This document shows, piece by piece, positions 43,198-51,896 of a DNA stretch of 64,000 nucleotides (positions are counted from its first letter, which is position 1; every line of letters begins with the position of its first letter). The position numbers were made by a program, and so were the translations under genes. The stretch is from the NCBI RefSeq assembly GCF_002102345.1, contig NZ_LQPP01000042.1, positions 62,001 to 126,000 on the forward strand, in the 5' to 3' direction. The notes beneath the pieces are model-generated. The model made no database searches. It saw only the letters and a program-made list of their open reading frames with translations, and was not told the origin of the DNA. Source of the stretch: Mycolicibacterium peregrinum (GTDB taxonomy: Bacteria > Actinomycetota > Actinomycetes > Mycobacteriales > Mycobacteriaceae).

Positions 43198-45131
43198 GAC
43201 TGTTCTCCTTCAGGGTTTTGCACGCGGGCAAGTACGGCGCCGACCTCGACCTGCTGGCCCGGGGCGACATTGAGTTCGGCCAGCACCCCGTCCTCGGGGG
43301 CGGCGATGGTGTGCTCCATCTTCATGGCCTCCAGCCAGATCAGGGGCTGTCCGGCGGTGACGGTATCGCCGACGGCGGCGCCGACCCGCACCACCGAACC
43401 GGGCATCGGTGCGAGCAGTGAGCCGTGCGCGACCGCGTCGTCCGGATCGGGGAAGCGCGGCACCGCGGTGAGCTGGACCGGGCCGAGCGGTGAGTCGACG
43501 AACACCTGATCGCCGTACGTCGCCACATTGAATGCCCGGTCGACCCCGTTGATCGACAGCACCACGCGATCCGGAGTCGCAGACAGGAGTGAAACGCTGC
43601 CCTCGTCGGGCAACTCGACCCCGGTGCGGGTGAACCGGTAGCGCACCAGAAGGTCGTCACCCGCGGCATCGCGGTACGTGCGCGACTGATAGCCCGACGC
43701 CAGGTTGCGCCAGCCGCTCGGTGCCGCACCGAAAACCTTGGCGCTGCTGCGGTTGTACGCGGCGTCGGCCAGCGCGGCGGCGACCGCCGAAAGCGTCACC
43801 ACACCGGCGTCGGCCAGTGGGGCGGCCAGGGTGTCGAGGCCGTGCGTGTCGAAGAACGCCGTGTCGGTGGCCCCGTCGAGGAATGCCGGATGCCGCAGCA
43901 CGTTCACCAGCAGATCGCGGTTGGTGCGCAGTCCGTGAATCCGGGTGCGGGCCAACGCATCGGCCAGCACGGTGGCGGCCTGGCGGCGGGTCGGGGCGTA
44001 CGAGATGACCTTGGCCAACATGGGGTCGTAGAAGATCGACACCACCGAGGCGTCCTCGATGCCGGTGTCGACGCGGACCTGCCCGGGGACGTCGAACCGG
44101 TGCACGGTGCCGGCCTGTGGCTGCCAGCCCTTGGCCGGATCCTCGGCGTAGAGCCGGGCCTCGATGGAAGACCCGCGGGAGGCCGGGGGTTCGGCGTCGA
44201 GGCGGCCGCCGTCGGCGACCAGGATCTGCAGTTCGACGAGGTCCAGCCCGGTGGTGGCCTCGGTGACCGGATGTTCCACCTGCAGTCGGGTGTTCATCTC
44301 CAGGAAGAAGAAGTCGCCCTTCTCGTCCGCCATGAACTCGACGGTGCCTGCGCCGGCGTAGCCGATCGCCTCGGCGGCCAGTCGGGCGGCGTCGAAGAGC
44401 TTTTCCCGCATTCCCGGGGTGCGCTCGACGAGGGGAGAGGGCGCCTCCTCGATGACCTTCTGGTGACGACGCTGGATCGAGCATTCGCGCTCGCCGACCG
44501 ACCACACCGTGCCGTGCGAATCGGCCAGCACCTGCACCTCGACGTGGTGCCCGGCGGCCAGGTAGCGCTCACAGAACACAGTCGGGTCACCGAACGCCGA
44601 CTGTGCCTCGCGCTGCGCCGCGGCCACTTCGCTTGGCAGATCCGACAGTTCACGCACCACGCGCATGCCTCGGCCGCCACCGCCGGCCGAAGCCTTCACC
44701 AGCACCGGCAGCTGATCGGCCGTCACGGTCGACGGGTCGAGTTCGGTCAGCACGGGGACGCCGGCCGCGGCCATCATCTTCTTGGCCTCGATCTTGGAGC
44801 CCATGGCCTGCACGGCGTTCACCGGCGGCCCGATCCAGGTCAGCCCGGCGTCGATCACCGCGGCGGCGAAATCGGGGTTCTCGGAGAGGAACCCGTAGCC
44901 GGGGTGGACGGCGTCGGCGCCGGAAGCCTTGGCCGCGGCGATGATCTGAGCGGAATCGAGGTAGCCGTTGTTGCCTTCCAGGCGTACCCGGGCGTCGGCC
45001 TCGGCGACATGGGGTGAGCCGGCGTCAGGATCGGTGTACACCGCGACGGTCCCGATGCCCAGGCGGCGACAGGTCTCGAAGACCCGGCGGGCAATCTCGC
45101 CGCGGTTCGCGACGAGGATTTTGGTGATCAC
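43194..45131 (-). CDS. accA2: Acyl-CoA carboxylase alpha subunit (biotin carboxylase + BCCP), AccA2-like
   Basis: A 645-residue alpha subunit. N-terminal biotin carboxylase (ITKILVANRGEIARRVFETC), ATP-grasp segment VKASAGGGGRGMRVV, and REYLAAGHH-type ERYLAAGHHVEVQV. The C-terminal biotinyl domain has EAMKMEH with the biotinylated lysine near K604. The open frame runs to 45509, but the GTG at 45131 (AGAGGAC upstream) gives the standard N-terminus. It pairs with AccD2, 38 bases upstream. Likely substrates are 3-methylcrotonyl-, geranyl- or another branched enoyl-CoA. Confidence 0.94.
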   Translation of the reverse strand: MITKILVANRGEIARRVFETCRRLGIGTVAVYTDPDAGSPHVAEADARVRLEGNNGYLDSAQIIAAAKASGADAVHPGYGFLSENPDFAAAVIDAGLTWIGPPVNAVQAMGSKIEAKKMMAAAGVPVLTELDPSTVTADQLPVLVKASAGGGGRGMRVVRELSDLPSEVAAAQREAQSAFGDPTVFCERYLAAGHHVEVQVLADSHGTVWSVGERECSIQRRHQKVIEEAPSPLVERTPGMREKLFDAARLAAEAIGYAGAGTVEFMADEKGDFFFLEMNTRLQVEHPVTEATTGLDLVELQILVADGGRLDAEPPASRGSSIEARLYAEDPAKGWQPQAGTVHRFDVPGQVRVDTGIEDASVVSIFYDPMLAKVISYAPTRRQAATVLADALARTRIHGLRTNRDLLVNVLRHPAFLDGATDTAFFDTHGLDTLAAPLADAGVVTLSAVAAALADAAYNRSSAKVFGAAPSGWRNLASGYQSRTYRDAAGDDLLVRYRFTRTGVELPDEGSVSLLSATPDRVVLSINGVDRAFNVATYGDQVFVDSPLGPVQLTAVPRFPDPDDAVAHGSLLAPMPGSVVRVGAAVGDTVTAGQPLIWLEAMKMEHTIAAPEDGVLAELNVAPGQQVEVGAVLARVQNPEGEQS

Positions 45132-45169
45132 TGTTCTAGTCCTCTGCTCTTCGCGCAAGTGCTCATCGG

Positions 45170-46765
45170 TCACATCCTGAAGACGCCGAAGTTCGACGTC
45201 CCCTCGATCGGGCCATTCGCGATGGCGGACAGGCACATTCCCAGCACGGTGCGGGTATCGCGGGGGTCGATCACCCCGTCGTCGTAGAGCCGGCCGGACA
45301 GGAACATGGGCAGCGACTCGGCCTCGATCTGGGCCTCGACCGCGGCCCGCAGTGCCGCGTCGGCGGCCTCGTCGACGGCTTGGCCCCGGGCCTCGGCGGC
45401 GGCACGGCTCACGATCGAGAGCACACCCGCGAGCTGGGTGCCGCCCATCACCGCGGACTTGGACGACGGCCAGGCGAACAGGAATCGCGGGTCGTACGCC
45501 CGCCCGCACATGCCGTAATGGCCCGCGCCGTAGGAGGCGCCGAGTAGCAGCGAGATGTGCGGAACGGTGGAGTTCGATACCGCATTGATCATCATCGAGC
45601 CGTGCTTGATCATGCCGCCCTCTTCGTACTGCTTACCCACCATGTAGCCGGTGGTGTTGTGCAGGAAGAGAAGTGGGGTGTCGGACCGGTTGGCCAGCTG
45701 GATGAACTGGGTGGCCTTCTGCGATTCCTCGGAGAACAGCACTCCGCGGGCATTGGCCAGGATCCCGATCGGGTAGCCGTACAACGTGGCCCATCCCGTC
45801 ACCAGCGACGATCCGTACAGCGGTTTGAACTCGTCGAAATCGGAGCCGTCGACGATGCGGGCGATCACGTCGCGCGGGTCGAACGGGATACGCAGATCGG
45901 CGGGCACGATGCCGATGAGTTCCTCCGGGTCGAACTTCGGCTCGACCACCGGCGCGGGAACGGGTCCCTTCTTCCGCCAGTTCAGCCGGGCCACGATGCG
46001 CCGGCCGATCCGGATCGCGTCGAGCTCGTCGTTGGCCAGGTAATCACCCAGACCCGAAGTGCGGGCGTGCATCTCGGCACCGCCCAGCGACTCGTCGTCG
46101 GACTCCTCGCCTGTGGCCATCTTCACCAGCGGGGGCCCGGCCAGGAACACCTTGGAGCGTTCCTTGATCATCACGACGTGATCCGACATGCCCGGCACGT
46201 AGGCGCCGCCGGCCGTCGAGTTGCCGAACACCAACGCGATGGTCGGGATGCCCGCCGCTGACAGCCGGGTCAGATCGCGGAACATCTGCCCGCCCGGGAT
46301 GAAGATCTCTTTCTGCGTCGGCAGATCGGCGCCACCGGACTCCACGAGGGAGACCACCGGAAGCCGGTTCTTCATCGCGATCTGGTTGGCGCGCAGGATC
46401 TTCTTGAGCGTCCACGGGTTGCTGGTGCCGCCCTTGACCGTCGGATCGTTCGCGACGATCAGGCATTCGACACCCTCGACGGCGCCGATGCCGCAGACGA
46501 CGCTGGCGCCCACGGTGAAATCGCTGCCCCAGGCGGCCAGTGGACTCAGCTCCAGGAACGGGGCATCCGGATCCAGCAGCAGCTCGACCCGCTCGCGGGC
46601 GGTGAGCTTGCCGCGGCCGTGATGGCGGTCGACGTACTTGGGCCCGCCGCCGGCCAGGGCCTTGGCGTGCTCGGTGTCGAGCTCGGTGAGCTTGACCGCC
46701 ATCACCTCGGCGGCCTCGGTGAACCCCGGGGAGCGGGGATCGACGGTGGACTTGAGAGTGGTCAC
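45170..46765 (-). CDS. accD2: Acyl-CoA carboxylase beta subunit (carboxyltransferase), AccD2-like
   Basis: A 531-residue carboxyltransferase subunit of the MCC/GCC type. LTARERVELLLDPDAPFLEL, the N-domain oxyanion region FGNSTAGGAYVPGMSD and the C-domain GASYGAGHYGMCGRAYDP are clear. These methylcrotonyl- or geranyl-CoA carboxylase signatures differ from propionyl-CoA carboxylases. The GTG start overlaps the fadE13 stop by four bases (GTGA). Confidence 0.94.
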   Translation of the reverse strand: MTTLKSTVDPRSPGFTEAAEVMAVKLTELDTEHAKALAGGGPKYVDRHHGRGKLTARERVELLLDPDAPFLELSPLAAWGSDFTVGASVVCGIGAVEGVECLIVANDPTVKGGTSNPWTLKKILRANQIAMKNRLPVVSLVESGGADLPTQKEIFIPGGQMFRDLTRLSAAGIPTIALVFGNSTAGGAYVPGMSDHVVMIKERSKVFLAGPPLVKMATGEESDDESLGGAEMHARTSGLGDYLANDELDAIRIGRRIVARLNWRKKGPVPAPVVEPKFDPEELIGIVPADLRIPFDPRDVIARIVDGSDFDEFKPLYGSSLVTGWATLYGYPIGILANARGVLFSEESQKATQFIQLANRSDTPLLFLHNTTGYMVGKQYEEGGMIKHGSMMINAVSNSTVPHISLLLGASYGAGHYGMCGRAYDPRFLFAWPSSKSAVMGGTQLAGVLSIVSRAAAEARGQAVDEAADAALRAAVEAQIEAESLPMFLSGRLYDDGVIDPRDTRTVLGMCLSAIANGPIEGTSNFGVFRM

Positions 46766-47913
46766 GACTGGAACCCCAATGTCTTTGCGGCCAACGAGGT
46801 CAGGATCTCGGTGGTGCCACCGCCGATACCCAGGATGCGCATGTCACGGTACTGACGTTCAACCTCGGATTCGGCCATATAGCCCATCCCGCCGAACAGC
46901 TGGACGGCCTGGTTGGCGACCCACTCGCCGGTCTCGACCGCGGTGTTCTTGGCGAAACACACCTCGGTGATCAGGCCCTGGTCCCCCGCCAACTGCCGCT
47001 CGACGACATTGCGCGTGTACACCCGGGCCACATCGATCCGGCGGGCCATCTCGGCCAGCGTGTTCTGCACCGACTGCCGGGAGATCAGTGGCTTGCCGAA
47101 GGTCTCGCGGTTACGGCACCACTCGACGGTCAGATCCAGGCAGCGCTGGGCACTGGCGTAGGCCTGGACGGCCAGGCCGACCCGCTCGGAGACGAACGCC
47201 GCCGCGATCTGGAAGAAGCCGGAGTTCTCCGCGCCGATCAGATTGGCCACTGGCACCCGGACATCGGTGTAGGACAGCTCGGCGGTATCGCTTGAGCGCC
47301 AACCCATCTTGTCGAGCTTGCGGCTGACCTCGAATCCCGGGGTGTTCTTGTCCACCACGATCAGTGAGACACCTGCCGCGCCCGGTCCGCCGGTACGCGA
47401 CGCCGTGACGACGTAGTCCGCGCGTACACCGGAGGTGATGTAGGTCTTGGCGCCGTTGAGGATGTAGTCATCGCCGTCTCGAACTGCGCGGGTGGTGAGG
47501 TGCCCGACGTCGGAGCCGCCGCCGGGTTCGGTGATGGCCAACGATCCGATGAGATCTCCATGCAGCGTGGGCTTCACATACGTCTCGATCAGCCGCTCGT
47601 CGCCCGAGGCGATCATGTGCGGCACCGCGATACCGCAGGTGAACAGCGAGGCGAACACGCCGCCGGGCGAGCCGGCGTAATGCATTTCCTCGCAGATGAT
47701 CACCGCGTCGGCCCCGTCGCCGCCGCCGCCGCCGACAGACTCGGGGAAATTGGCTCCGAGCAGGCCGGCCTCCCCGGCCTTGCGGTGCAGTTCGCGCGGG
47801 AGTTCGCCGGTGCGCTCCCACTCGGCGGCGTGGGGCAGCACCTCACGCTCGGCGAAACTGCGCACCGTCTTGCGCAGCGATTCGCGTTCGGGGGTATTCC
47901 AGATGCTGGTCAC
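46762..47913 (-). CDS. fadE13: Acyl-CoA dehydrogenase, FadE13-like
   Basis: A 383-residue acyl-CoA dehydrogenase (SLAITEPGGGSDVGHLTTRA; LFGGMGYMAESEVERQYRD near the end). The frame is open to 48144, but the GTG at 47913 (VTSIWNTPERESL) overlaps the upstream stop by four bases and matches the family N-terminus. Together with FadE12 it gives the operon two dehydrogenase steps, as expected for an alternating oxidation/carboxylation route. Confidence 0.93.
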   Translation of the reverse strand: MTSIWNTPERESLRKTVRSFAEREVLPHAAEWERTGELPRELHRKAGEAGLLGANFPESVGGGGGDGADAVIICEEMHYAGSPGGVFASLFTCGIAVPHMIASGDERLIETYVKPTLHGDLIGSLAITEPGGGSDVGHLTTRAVRDGDDYILNGAKTYITSGVRADYVVTASRTGGPGAAGVSLIVVDKNTPGFEVSRKLDKMGWRSSDTAELSYTDVRVPVANLIGAENSGFFQIAAAFVSERVGLAVQAYASAQRCLDLTVEWCRNRETFGKPLISRQSVQNTLAEMARRIDVARVYTRNVVERQLAGDQGLITEVCFAKNTAVETGEWVANQAVQLFGGMGYMAESEVERQYRDMRILGIGGGTTEILTSLAAKTLGFQS

Positions 47914-49604
47914 AGCAACCTTTCCGGGATATCGAGATGACGGCTGCGCAACCATTCGCCCAGCCCTTTGGCCTGTGGATCGAACCGGGCCTGATATGCG
48001 ACGCCCTGGCCGAGAATGCCTTCGATCACAAAGTTCACGGCCCGCAGATTGGGCAGCAGATGCCGGGTGACCGGAAGATCGGCTGTCTCGGGCAGCAGTT
48101 CGCGAAGCCGCTCGACCGTCAGAGCATGGGCCAGCCAGCGCCACTGCTCGTCGGTCCGCACCCAGACGCCCACGTTGGCCGACCCGCCCTTGTCGCCGCT
48201 GCGGGCGCCGGCGATCGTGCCGAGTGCGGCGCGCCGGGTGGGACCTGCGGGGAGTTTCTCAGGCAGGGTCGGGTCGGAAACCGGTGCCAGCGACTGTGTT
48301 TCGGCTGCCGGAGCGATACCGATCCGGGTGCCGTCGGCATGCACTGCGATGTGTGGCACCTCGGTGGCGTCGACATAGCCGGGTACGAACACGCCGTATA
48401 TCTGACCGTCGCCGGGTGGCGCCGTGGTGGTGAATCCCGGGTAGCTCGCGAGCGCGAGTTCCACGCCCGCCGCGGAGAATTGGCGGCCGACGAGGTTGGG
48501 GTCGGGGTCGCGGACCACACAGTGCAACAAAGCGCTGGCGGCTTCCTCGGTATCGGCGTCCGGATGGTCGGTGCGGGCCAGGTTCCACTCCAGCTCGGCC
48601 GGCCGGACCTTGATGCCGGCCTCCAACTGACTGCGAATGAGCGCCGCCTTGGCTTCGATGTCCAGGCCGGTGAGCACGAAGGTGGCGGCATTGCGGAAGC
48701 CGCCGATGCTGTTGCACGACACCTTGAGCGTCGGGGGTGGAGCCTCGCCGGTCACGTTGGAAATTCGAACGCGGTCTTCGCCGTCCTGGCTCAACTGCAC
48801 CGAGTCCACGCGCAGCGTCACATCCGGATTGGCGTAGCGGGCGCCGGTGATCTCGTAGAGCAGCTGGGCGGTGACCGTGCCGACGCTGACCTGTCCGCCG
48901 GTGCCGGCGTGTTTGGTGATCACCGAGGATCCGTCCGCGGAGATCTCGGCGATGGGGAAGCCGGGCCGGGCCAGATCCGGTATCTCGGAGAAGAAGGAGT
49001 AGTTCCCGCCGGTGGCCTGGGTGCCGCACTCGATCACGTGACCGGCAGCCACCGCCCCGGCGAGTGCGTCGTAATCGGTGGTCTTCCAACCGAAGTGCGC
49101 GGCCGCGGGCCCGACGATCACCGACGCGTCCGTCACGCGGCCGGTGACGACGACGTCGGCGCCGGAATTCAGGCAGTCGACGATGCCCCACGCGCCCAGG
49201 TAGGCATTGGCGGCGAGGGGAGTGCCGAGGCCGAGTTCGGAAGCGCGGCCCACGACGTCGTCGCCCTCGACGTGGGCGACGTTGACGTCGAGACCCAGCC
49301 GCTCGGCCAGGGCCCGGACGGCGTCGGCCAGCCCAGCGGGGTTCAGCCCGCCGGCATTGGCCACGATCTTCACGCCCTGGTCGAGCGCAAGGCCCAGCGA
49401 CTCTTCCAGTTGGCGCAGGAAGGTCTTGGCGTAGCCGCGCTCGGGATTCTTGGCCCGGTCACGGGCCAGGATCAGCATGGTGAGTTCGGCGAGATAATCG
49501 CCCGTGAGATAGTCCAGCTCCCCGCCGGCGAGCATGTCGTGCATGGCCGACAGCCGGTCGCCGTAGAACCCCGAACAGTTGCCGATCCGTACTACTGGTG
49601 GCAC
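47910..49604 (-). CDS. AtuA-family (DUF1446) protein, Rv0976c-like
   Basis: A ~564-residue protein of the acyclic-terpene-utilisation AtuA family. RIGNCSGFYGDRLSAMHDML, the VVTGRVTDASVIVGPAA segment and GARSGDKGGSANVGVW near the C-terminus are family signatures. AtuA is needed for citronellol/geraniol degradation in Pseudomonas but its reaction is unclear. TTG at 49619 opens the frame; I prefer GTG at 49604 with GGGAG upstream. It is the first gene of the operon and is 4-base coupled to fadE13. Confidence 0.9.
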   Translation of the reverse strand: MPPVVRIGNCSGFYGDRLSAMHDMLAGGELDYLTGDYLAELTMLILARDRAKNPERGYAKTFLRQLEESLGLALDQGVKIVANAGGLNPAGLADAVRALAERLGLDVNVAHVEGDDVVGRASELGLGTPLAANAYLGAWGIVDCLNSGADVVVTGRVTDASVIVGPAAAHFGWKTTDYDALAGAVAAGHVIECGTQATGGNYSFFSEIPDLARPGFPIAEISADGSSVITKHAGTGGQVSVGTVTAQLLYEITGARYANPDVTLRVDSVQLSQDGEDRVRISNVTGEAPPPTLKVSCNSIGGFRNAATFVLTGLDIEAKAALIRSQLEAGIKVRPAELEWNLARTDHPDADTEEAASALLHCVVRDPDPNLVGRQFSAAGVELALASYPGFTTTAPPGDGQIYGVFVPGYVDATEVPHIAVHADGTRIGIAPAAETQSLAPVSDPTLPEKLPAGPTRRAALGTIAGARSGDKGGSANVGVWVRTDEQWRWLAHALTVERLRELLPETADLPVTRHLLPNLRAVNFVIEGILGQGVAYQARFDPQAKGLGEWLRSRHLDIPERLL

Positions 49605-49633
49605 ACGTACTCCCGTCAACGCTGAAAGGGACC

Positions 49634-49649
49634 AACCAACCGGTAGGTT
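49634..49649. promoter_or_regulatory. Operator-like palindrome before the AtuA-type operon
   Basis: AACCAACCGGTAGGTT is symmetric in seven of eight base pairs and lies 30 bases before the first start codon of the operon. It is likely the binding site of a TetR-type regulator encoded elsewhere. Confidence 0.5.
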
Positions 49650-49775
49650 ACATCAGACCGAAGGTAACGCCTAGGCCGCTTCGCGGTCTCGATGTGGCCA
49701 AGATTCCGGCCTGACATGAACCCGTCTAGCGAAATCAGCACGGACGTCAGAGTTACCTACCTAGCATCCCGAACC

Positions 49776-50627
49776 ATGTTGCACACTCCAATACCTGTAC
49801 CGCATCTGTGGGCCGCTCACATTGAGTCCTATTTGCTCATGCTGGCGTCCATCGGCCGACCCGACACCACCATCACGCTTCGCCGAAACCAGCTCTGGCA
49901 CATGGCAAGATCCGTGACCCACCCTCCCGATTCTGTGACAAAGGAGCACATCACCACTTGGTTCGGGCAACAGCGGTGGGCGCGCGAGACACGGCGTAGC
50001 TATCGCAGTGCGGTTCGCGGATTCTTCGCCCACCTTCACGAGTCCGGACACATCGGACATGACCCGGCAGCAAACCTGCCGACGATCTCCCAGGAATCGC
50101 CGATCCCGCGGCCGGCCCCCGATGCCGCCTGGCTCTGGGCGCTTGAACACGCACGGCCCCGCGTGCAGCTCATGCTCCGGCTGGCGGCTGAGGCCGGCCT
50201 ACGCCGGGCCGAAGTCGCCCAGGTCCACGACAACGATCTCGACACCATCGGTCCGCGGCTGCTGGTGCACGGAAAAGGCGCACGCGATCGCGTCATTCCG
50301 ATCAGCGAGGACCTCGCCAGCCATATTGCGCTCGGCCCGCGCGGGCACAGTCCCCGCGACCGGTCGACCAGCGGCTACCTGTTCCCGAACGGCGCAGGCA
50401 GCCACCTCGCCCCGATCACCGTGGGCCTGCTGATCACCGACGTGCTGCCCGAGGGGTGGACGATGCACACGCTTCGTCACCGGTTCGCCACCCGTGCCTA
50501 TCGGGCGACGCGCAACCTGCGCGCCGTGCAGATGCTGCTCGGCCACGCCTCGGTCGCGACCACTCAGCGGTACCTGGCGGTCGACGACGACGAGATCCGG
50601 GCGGCCATGCTCGGCGCCGCGGCCTGA
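49776..50627 (+). CDS. int: Phage tyrosine integrase
   Basis: A 283-residue tyrosine recombinase. A core-binding domain (SYLLMLASIG, TRRSYRSAVRGFFAHLHESG) is followed by the catalytic domain: AGLRRAEVA (first Arg, about 141), GKGARDR (Lys), HTLRHR (H231/R234), GHASV and the nucleophile in TQRYLA (about Y266). Several upstream ATGs exist (49692, 49716); the ATG at 49776 follows a TANNNT box (TAGCAT, 49761-49766) at leaderless spacing, so I favour it. The C-terminus ends LGAAA, which could serve as a proteolysis tag. Confidence 0.92.
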   Translation: MLHTPIPVPHLWAAHIESYLLMLASIGRPDTTITLRRNQLWHMARSVTHPPDSVTKEHITTWFGQQRWARETRRSYRSAVRGFFAHLHESGHIGHDPAANLPTISQESPIPRPAPDAAWLWALEHARPRVQLMLRLAAEAGLRRAEVAQVHDNDLDTIGPRLLVHGKGARDRVIPISEDLASHIALGPRGHSPRDRSTSGYLFPNGAGSHLAPITVGLLITDVLPEGWTMHTLRHRFATRAYRATRNLRAVQMLLGHASVATTQRYLAVDDDEIRAAMLGAAA

Positions 50628-50633
50628 TTCCCT

Positions 50634-50819
50634 CTACTGTCCCTGTGTACGGCGCTCATTCCACACATCGATGGTGCTCGGCAGCCAGCCCTTCACCCGT
50701 TCGCCGATCAGCGCGTCAGGCTGCGGCAACTTGCCTGGTACCTGGCTGTAGGCCTTGATGGTGTTCAGCGACAGTCCGGTGCGCTTGGCAATGTCGGAAA
50801 CGCTCAGGTACCTGACCAC
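50634..50819 (-). CDS. AlpA-like HTH protein, possible excisionase
   Basis: A 61-residue protein with a single winged-helix-type HTH (YLSVSDIAKRTGLSLNTIKAY) followed by KGWLPSTIDVWNERR, the pattern of AlpA/excisionase-like phage proteins that direct integrase or regulate early promoters. The GTG start has CAGGTGA upstream. It is convergent with int, ending six bases after it, and divergent from the DUF732 gene. Control of int direction is the natural guess. Confidence 0.78.
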   Translation of the reverse strand: MVRYLSVSDIAKRTGLSLNTIKAYSQVPGKLPQPDALIGERVKGWLPSTIDVWNERRTQGQ

Positions 50820-50834
50820 TCACCTGACCGTAAA

Positions 50835-50895
50835 CACACTTTCGGGCATGTACGTCGGTGCACACCCGCGCGGGCGTCCACGAAAGTGTGCACAC
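50835..50895. promoter_or_regulatory. Divergent phage control region with inverted repeats
   Basis: Between the HTH gene and the DUF732 gene lie CACACTTTCG (50835-50844) and its exact complement CGAAAGTGTG (50881-50890), the second overlapping the palindrome GTGTGCACAC (50886-50895). A related GTGCACAC lies at 50859-50866. This resembles a repressor operator array of a lysogeny region. Confidence 0.5.
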
Positions 50896-50957
50896 AGCGG
50901 GCCGAGATTGGCCGCATTCTGACGCTGCCGTCGGCGGATGGCGCTACGATCCCGCGC

Positions 50958-51608
50958 ATGGGCACGGGGGACGACGCTGAACCGACCGAGGTAGCTGACG
51001 CTGTCGCAGTCGCAGCGGCAGAACCTACCGAGCTGGCCGGCGTCGCCGAGGTGGATACCCAATCGGCCTACGCCTGGGCCCTCGATGACAGTGAAGACGA
51101 GGAACCTCGGCCTCGACGGTCCGTTGCCATCGTGGCGGCCGCGGTCGGCGTGAGTCTCTGTCTCGTCGCGGTCGCCGTGGTGTTGGGGTTCCGGTACGGG
51201 GGCGGCGAGCAGGCCGCCCCGGTCGCGGCACCCGCTACGACGAAGGCGGTTCCGATCGCTGCACCGTCACCGCCGCCGAACCCGCCGCCAGTGACTGTCA
51301 CGACAGTTGTCGTACAGGTGCCGCCCTCGACCGTTACTGCCCAGCAGCAGATCCCGCCGAATGCGAACCAGCCCACTCTGACGGGAGCCGACTGGAATTT
51401 CCTCAGCACGCTGGAAGGGCAGGGTTGGGTCATTTCCGATCCTGTGCTGTTCGCTCAGCGTGGGCATGAGACGTGCGCGATGTTGCGCAATGGTGAGCCG
51501 ACCTCGCTGGTGCAGCAGAAGTTGATGCAGCTCAATGGGGTGACGAACGGCAAGGAAGCGTGGATGGTGATTGATGCGGCGATGGCGTCGTATCCGAATT
51601 GCCCTTGA
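50958..51608 (+). CDS. Phage-borne DUF732 membrane protein
   Basis: A 216-residue protein: an acidic cytoplasmic N-terminus, one transmembrane helix (SVAIVAAAVGVSLCLVAVAV, about residues 54-76), a long Pro/Thr/Val-rich spacer, and a C-terminal DUF732 domain (DWNFLSTLEGQGWVI, HETCAMLRNG, ASYPNCP) with two cysteines. DUF732 is a mycobacterial exported domain. The position beside int and the HTH gene fits a lysogenically expressed gene altering the host surface. The frame opens at 50886; the ATG at 50958 is used. Confidence 0.8.
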   Translation: MGTGDDAEPTEVADAVAVAAAEPTELAGVAEVDTQSAYAWALDDSEDEEPRPRRSVAIVAAAVGVSLCLVAVAVVLGFRYGGGEQAAPVAAPATTKAVPIAAPSPPPNPPPVTVTTVVVQVPPSTVTAQQQIPPNANQPTLTGADWNFLSTLEGQGWVISDPVLFAQRGHETCAMLRNGEPTSLVQQKLMQLNGVTNGKEAWMVIDAAMASYPNCP

Positions 51609-51644
51609 ACGGAACCGCGGCGGTCCGGTCCGCGTCTAATCGTC

Positions 51645-51815
51645 ATGCGGACTATCGGGATGATCGACGCGGAGTTGCGCGTACTGGCGGTATATCGGGC
51701 GGCGTGCGCTGCCGATGGTGAGCCGGTGCGGACTATGGCGGTGGTTGATGCGCTGCTCGATGAGCGGTGCCGAATTGGCCGAATCCTCTTGAATCGCTGG
51801 CTGAATCGTTTCTAA
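51645..51815 (+). CDS. Small phage protein, 56 residues
   Basis: A short open frame MRTIGMIDAELRVLAVY and so on, predicted all-helical, ending LNRWLNRF. It has no clear ribosome-binding site. It fills the gap between the DUF732 gene and a phage promoter, and its composition looks coding. Function unknown. Confidence 0.5.
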   Translation: MRTIGMIDAELRVLAVYRAACAADGEPVRTMAVVDALLDERCRIGRILLNRWLNRF

Positions 51816-51833
51816 CTTTACCGTCCGGAACGG

Positions 51834-51862
51834 TTGCACTATGCCGTTTGATGCGGTAAGGT
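51834..51862 (+). promoter_or_regulatory. Sigma-70-type phage promoter
   Basis: TTGCAC (51834-51839) and TAAGGT (51857-51862) are separated by exactly 17 bp. The predicted start near 51869 leaves a short leader before GGAGG at 51884-51888. It would drive the small-gene operon to 52504. Confidence 0.6.
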
Positions 51863-51896
51863 AAGTGATGTCAGAGAGAGAAAGGAGGTGGTGAAT

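Noticed and set aside
49605..49776. tRNA gene as phage attachment site
   Set aside because: I find no tRNA-like T-loop, anticodon stem or CCA end in this junction.
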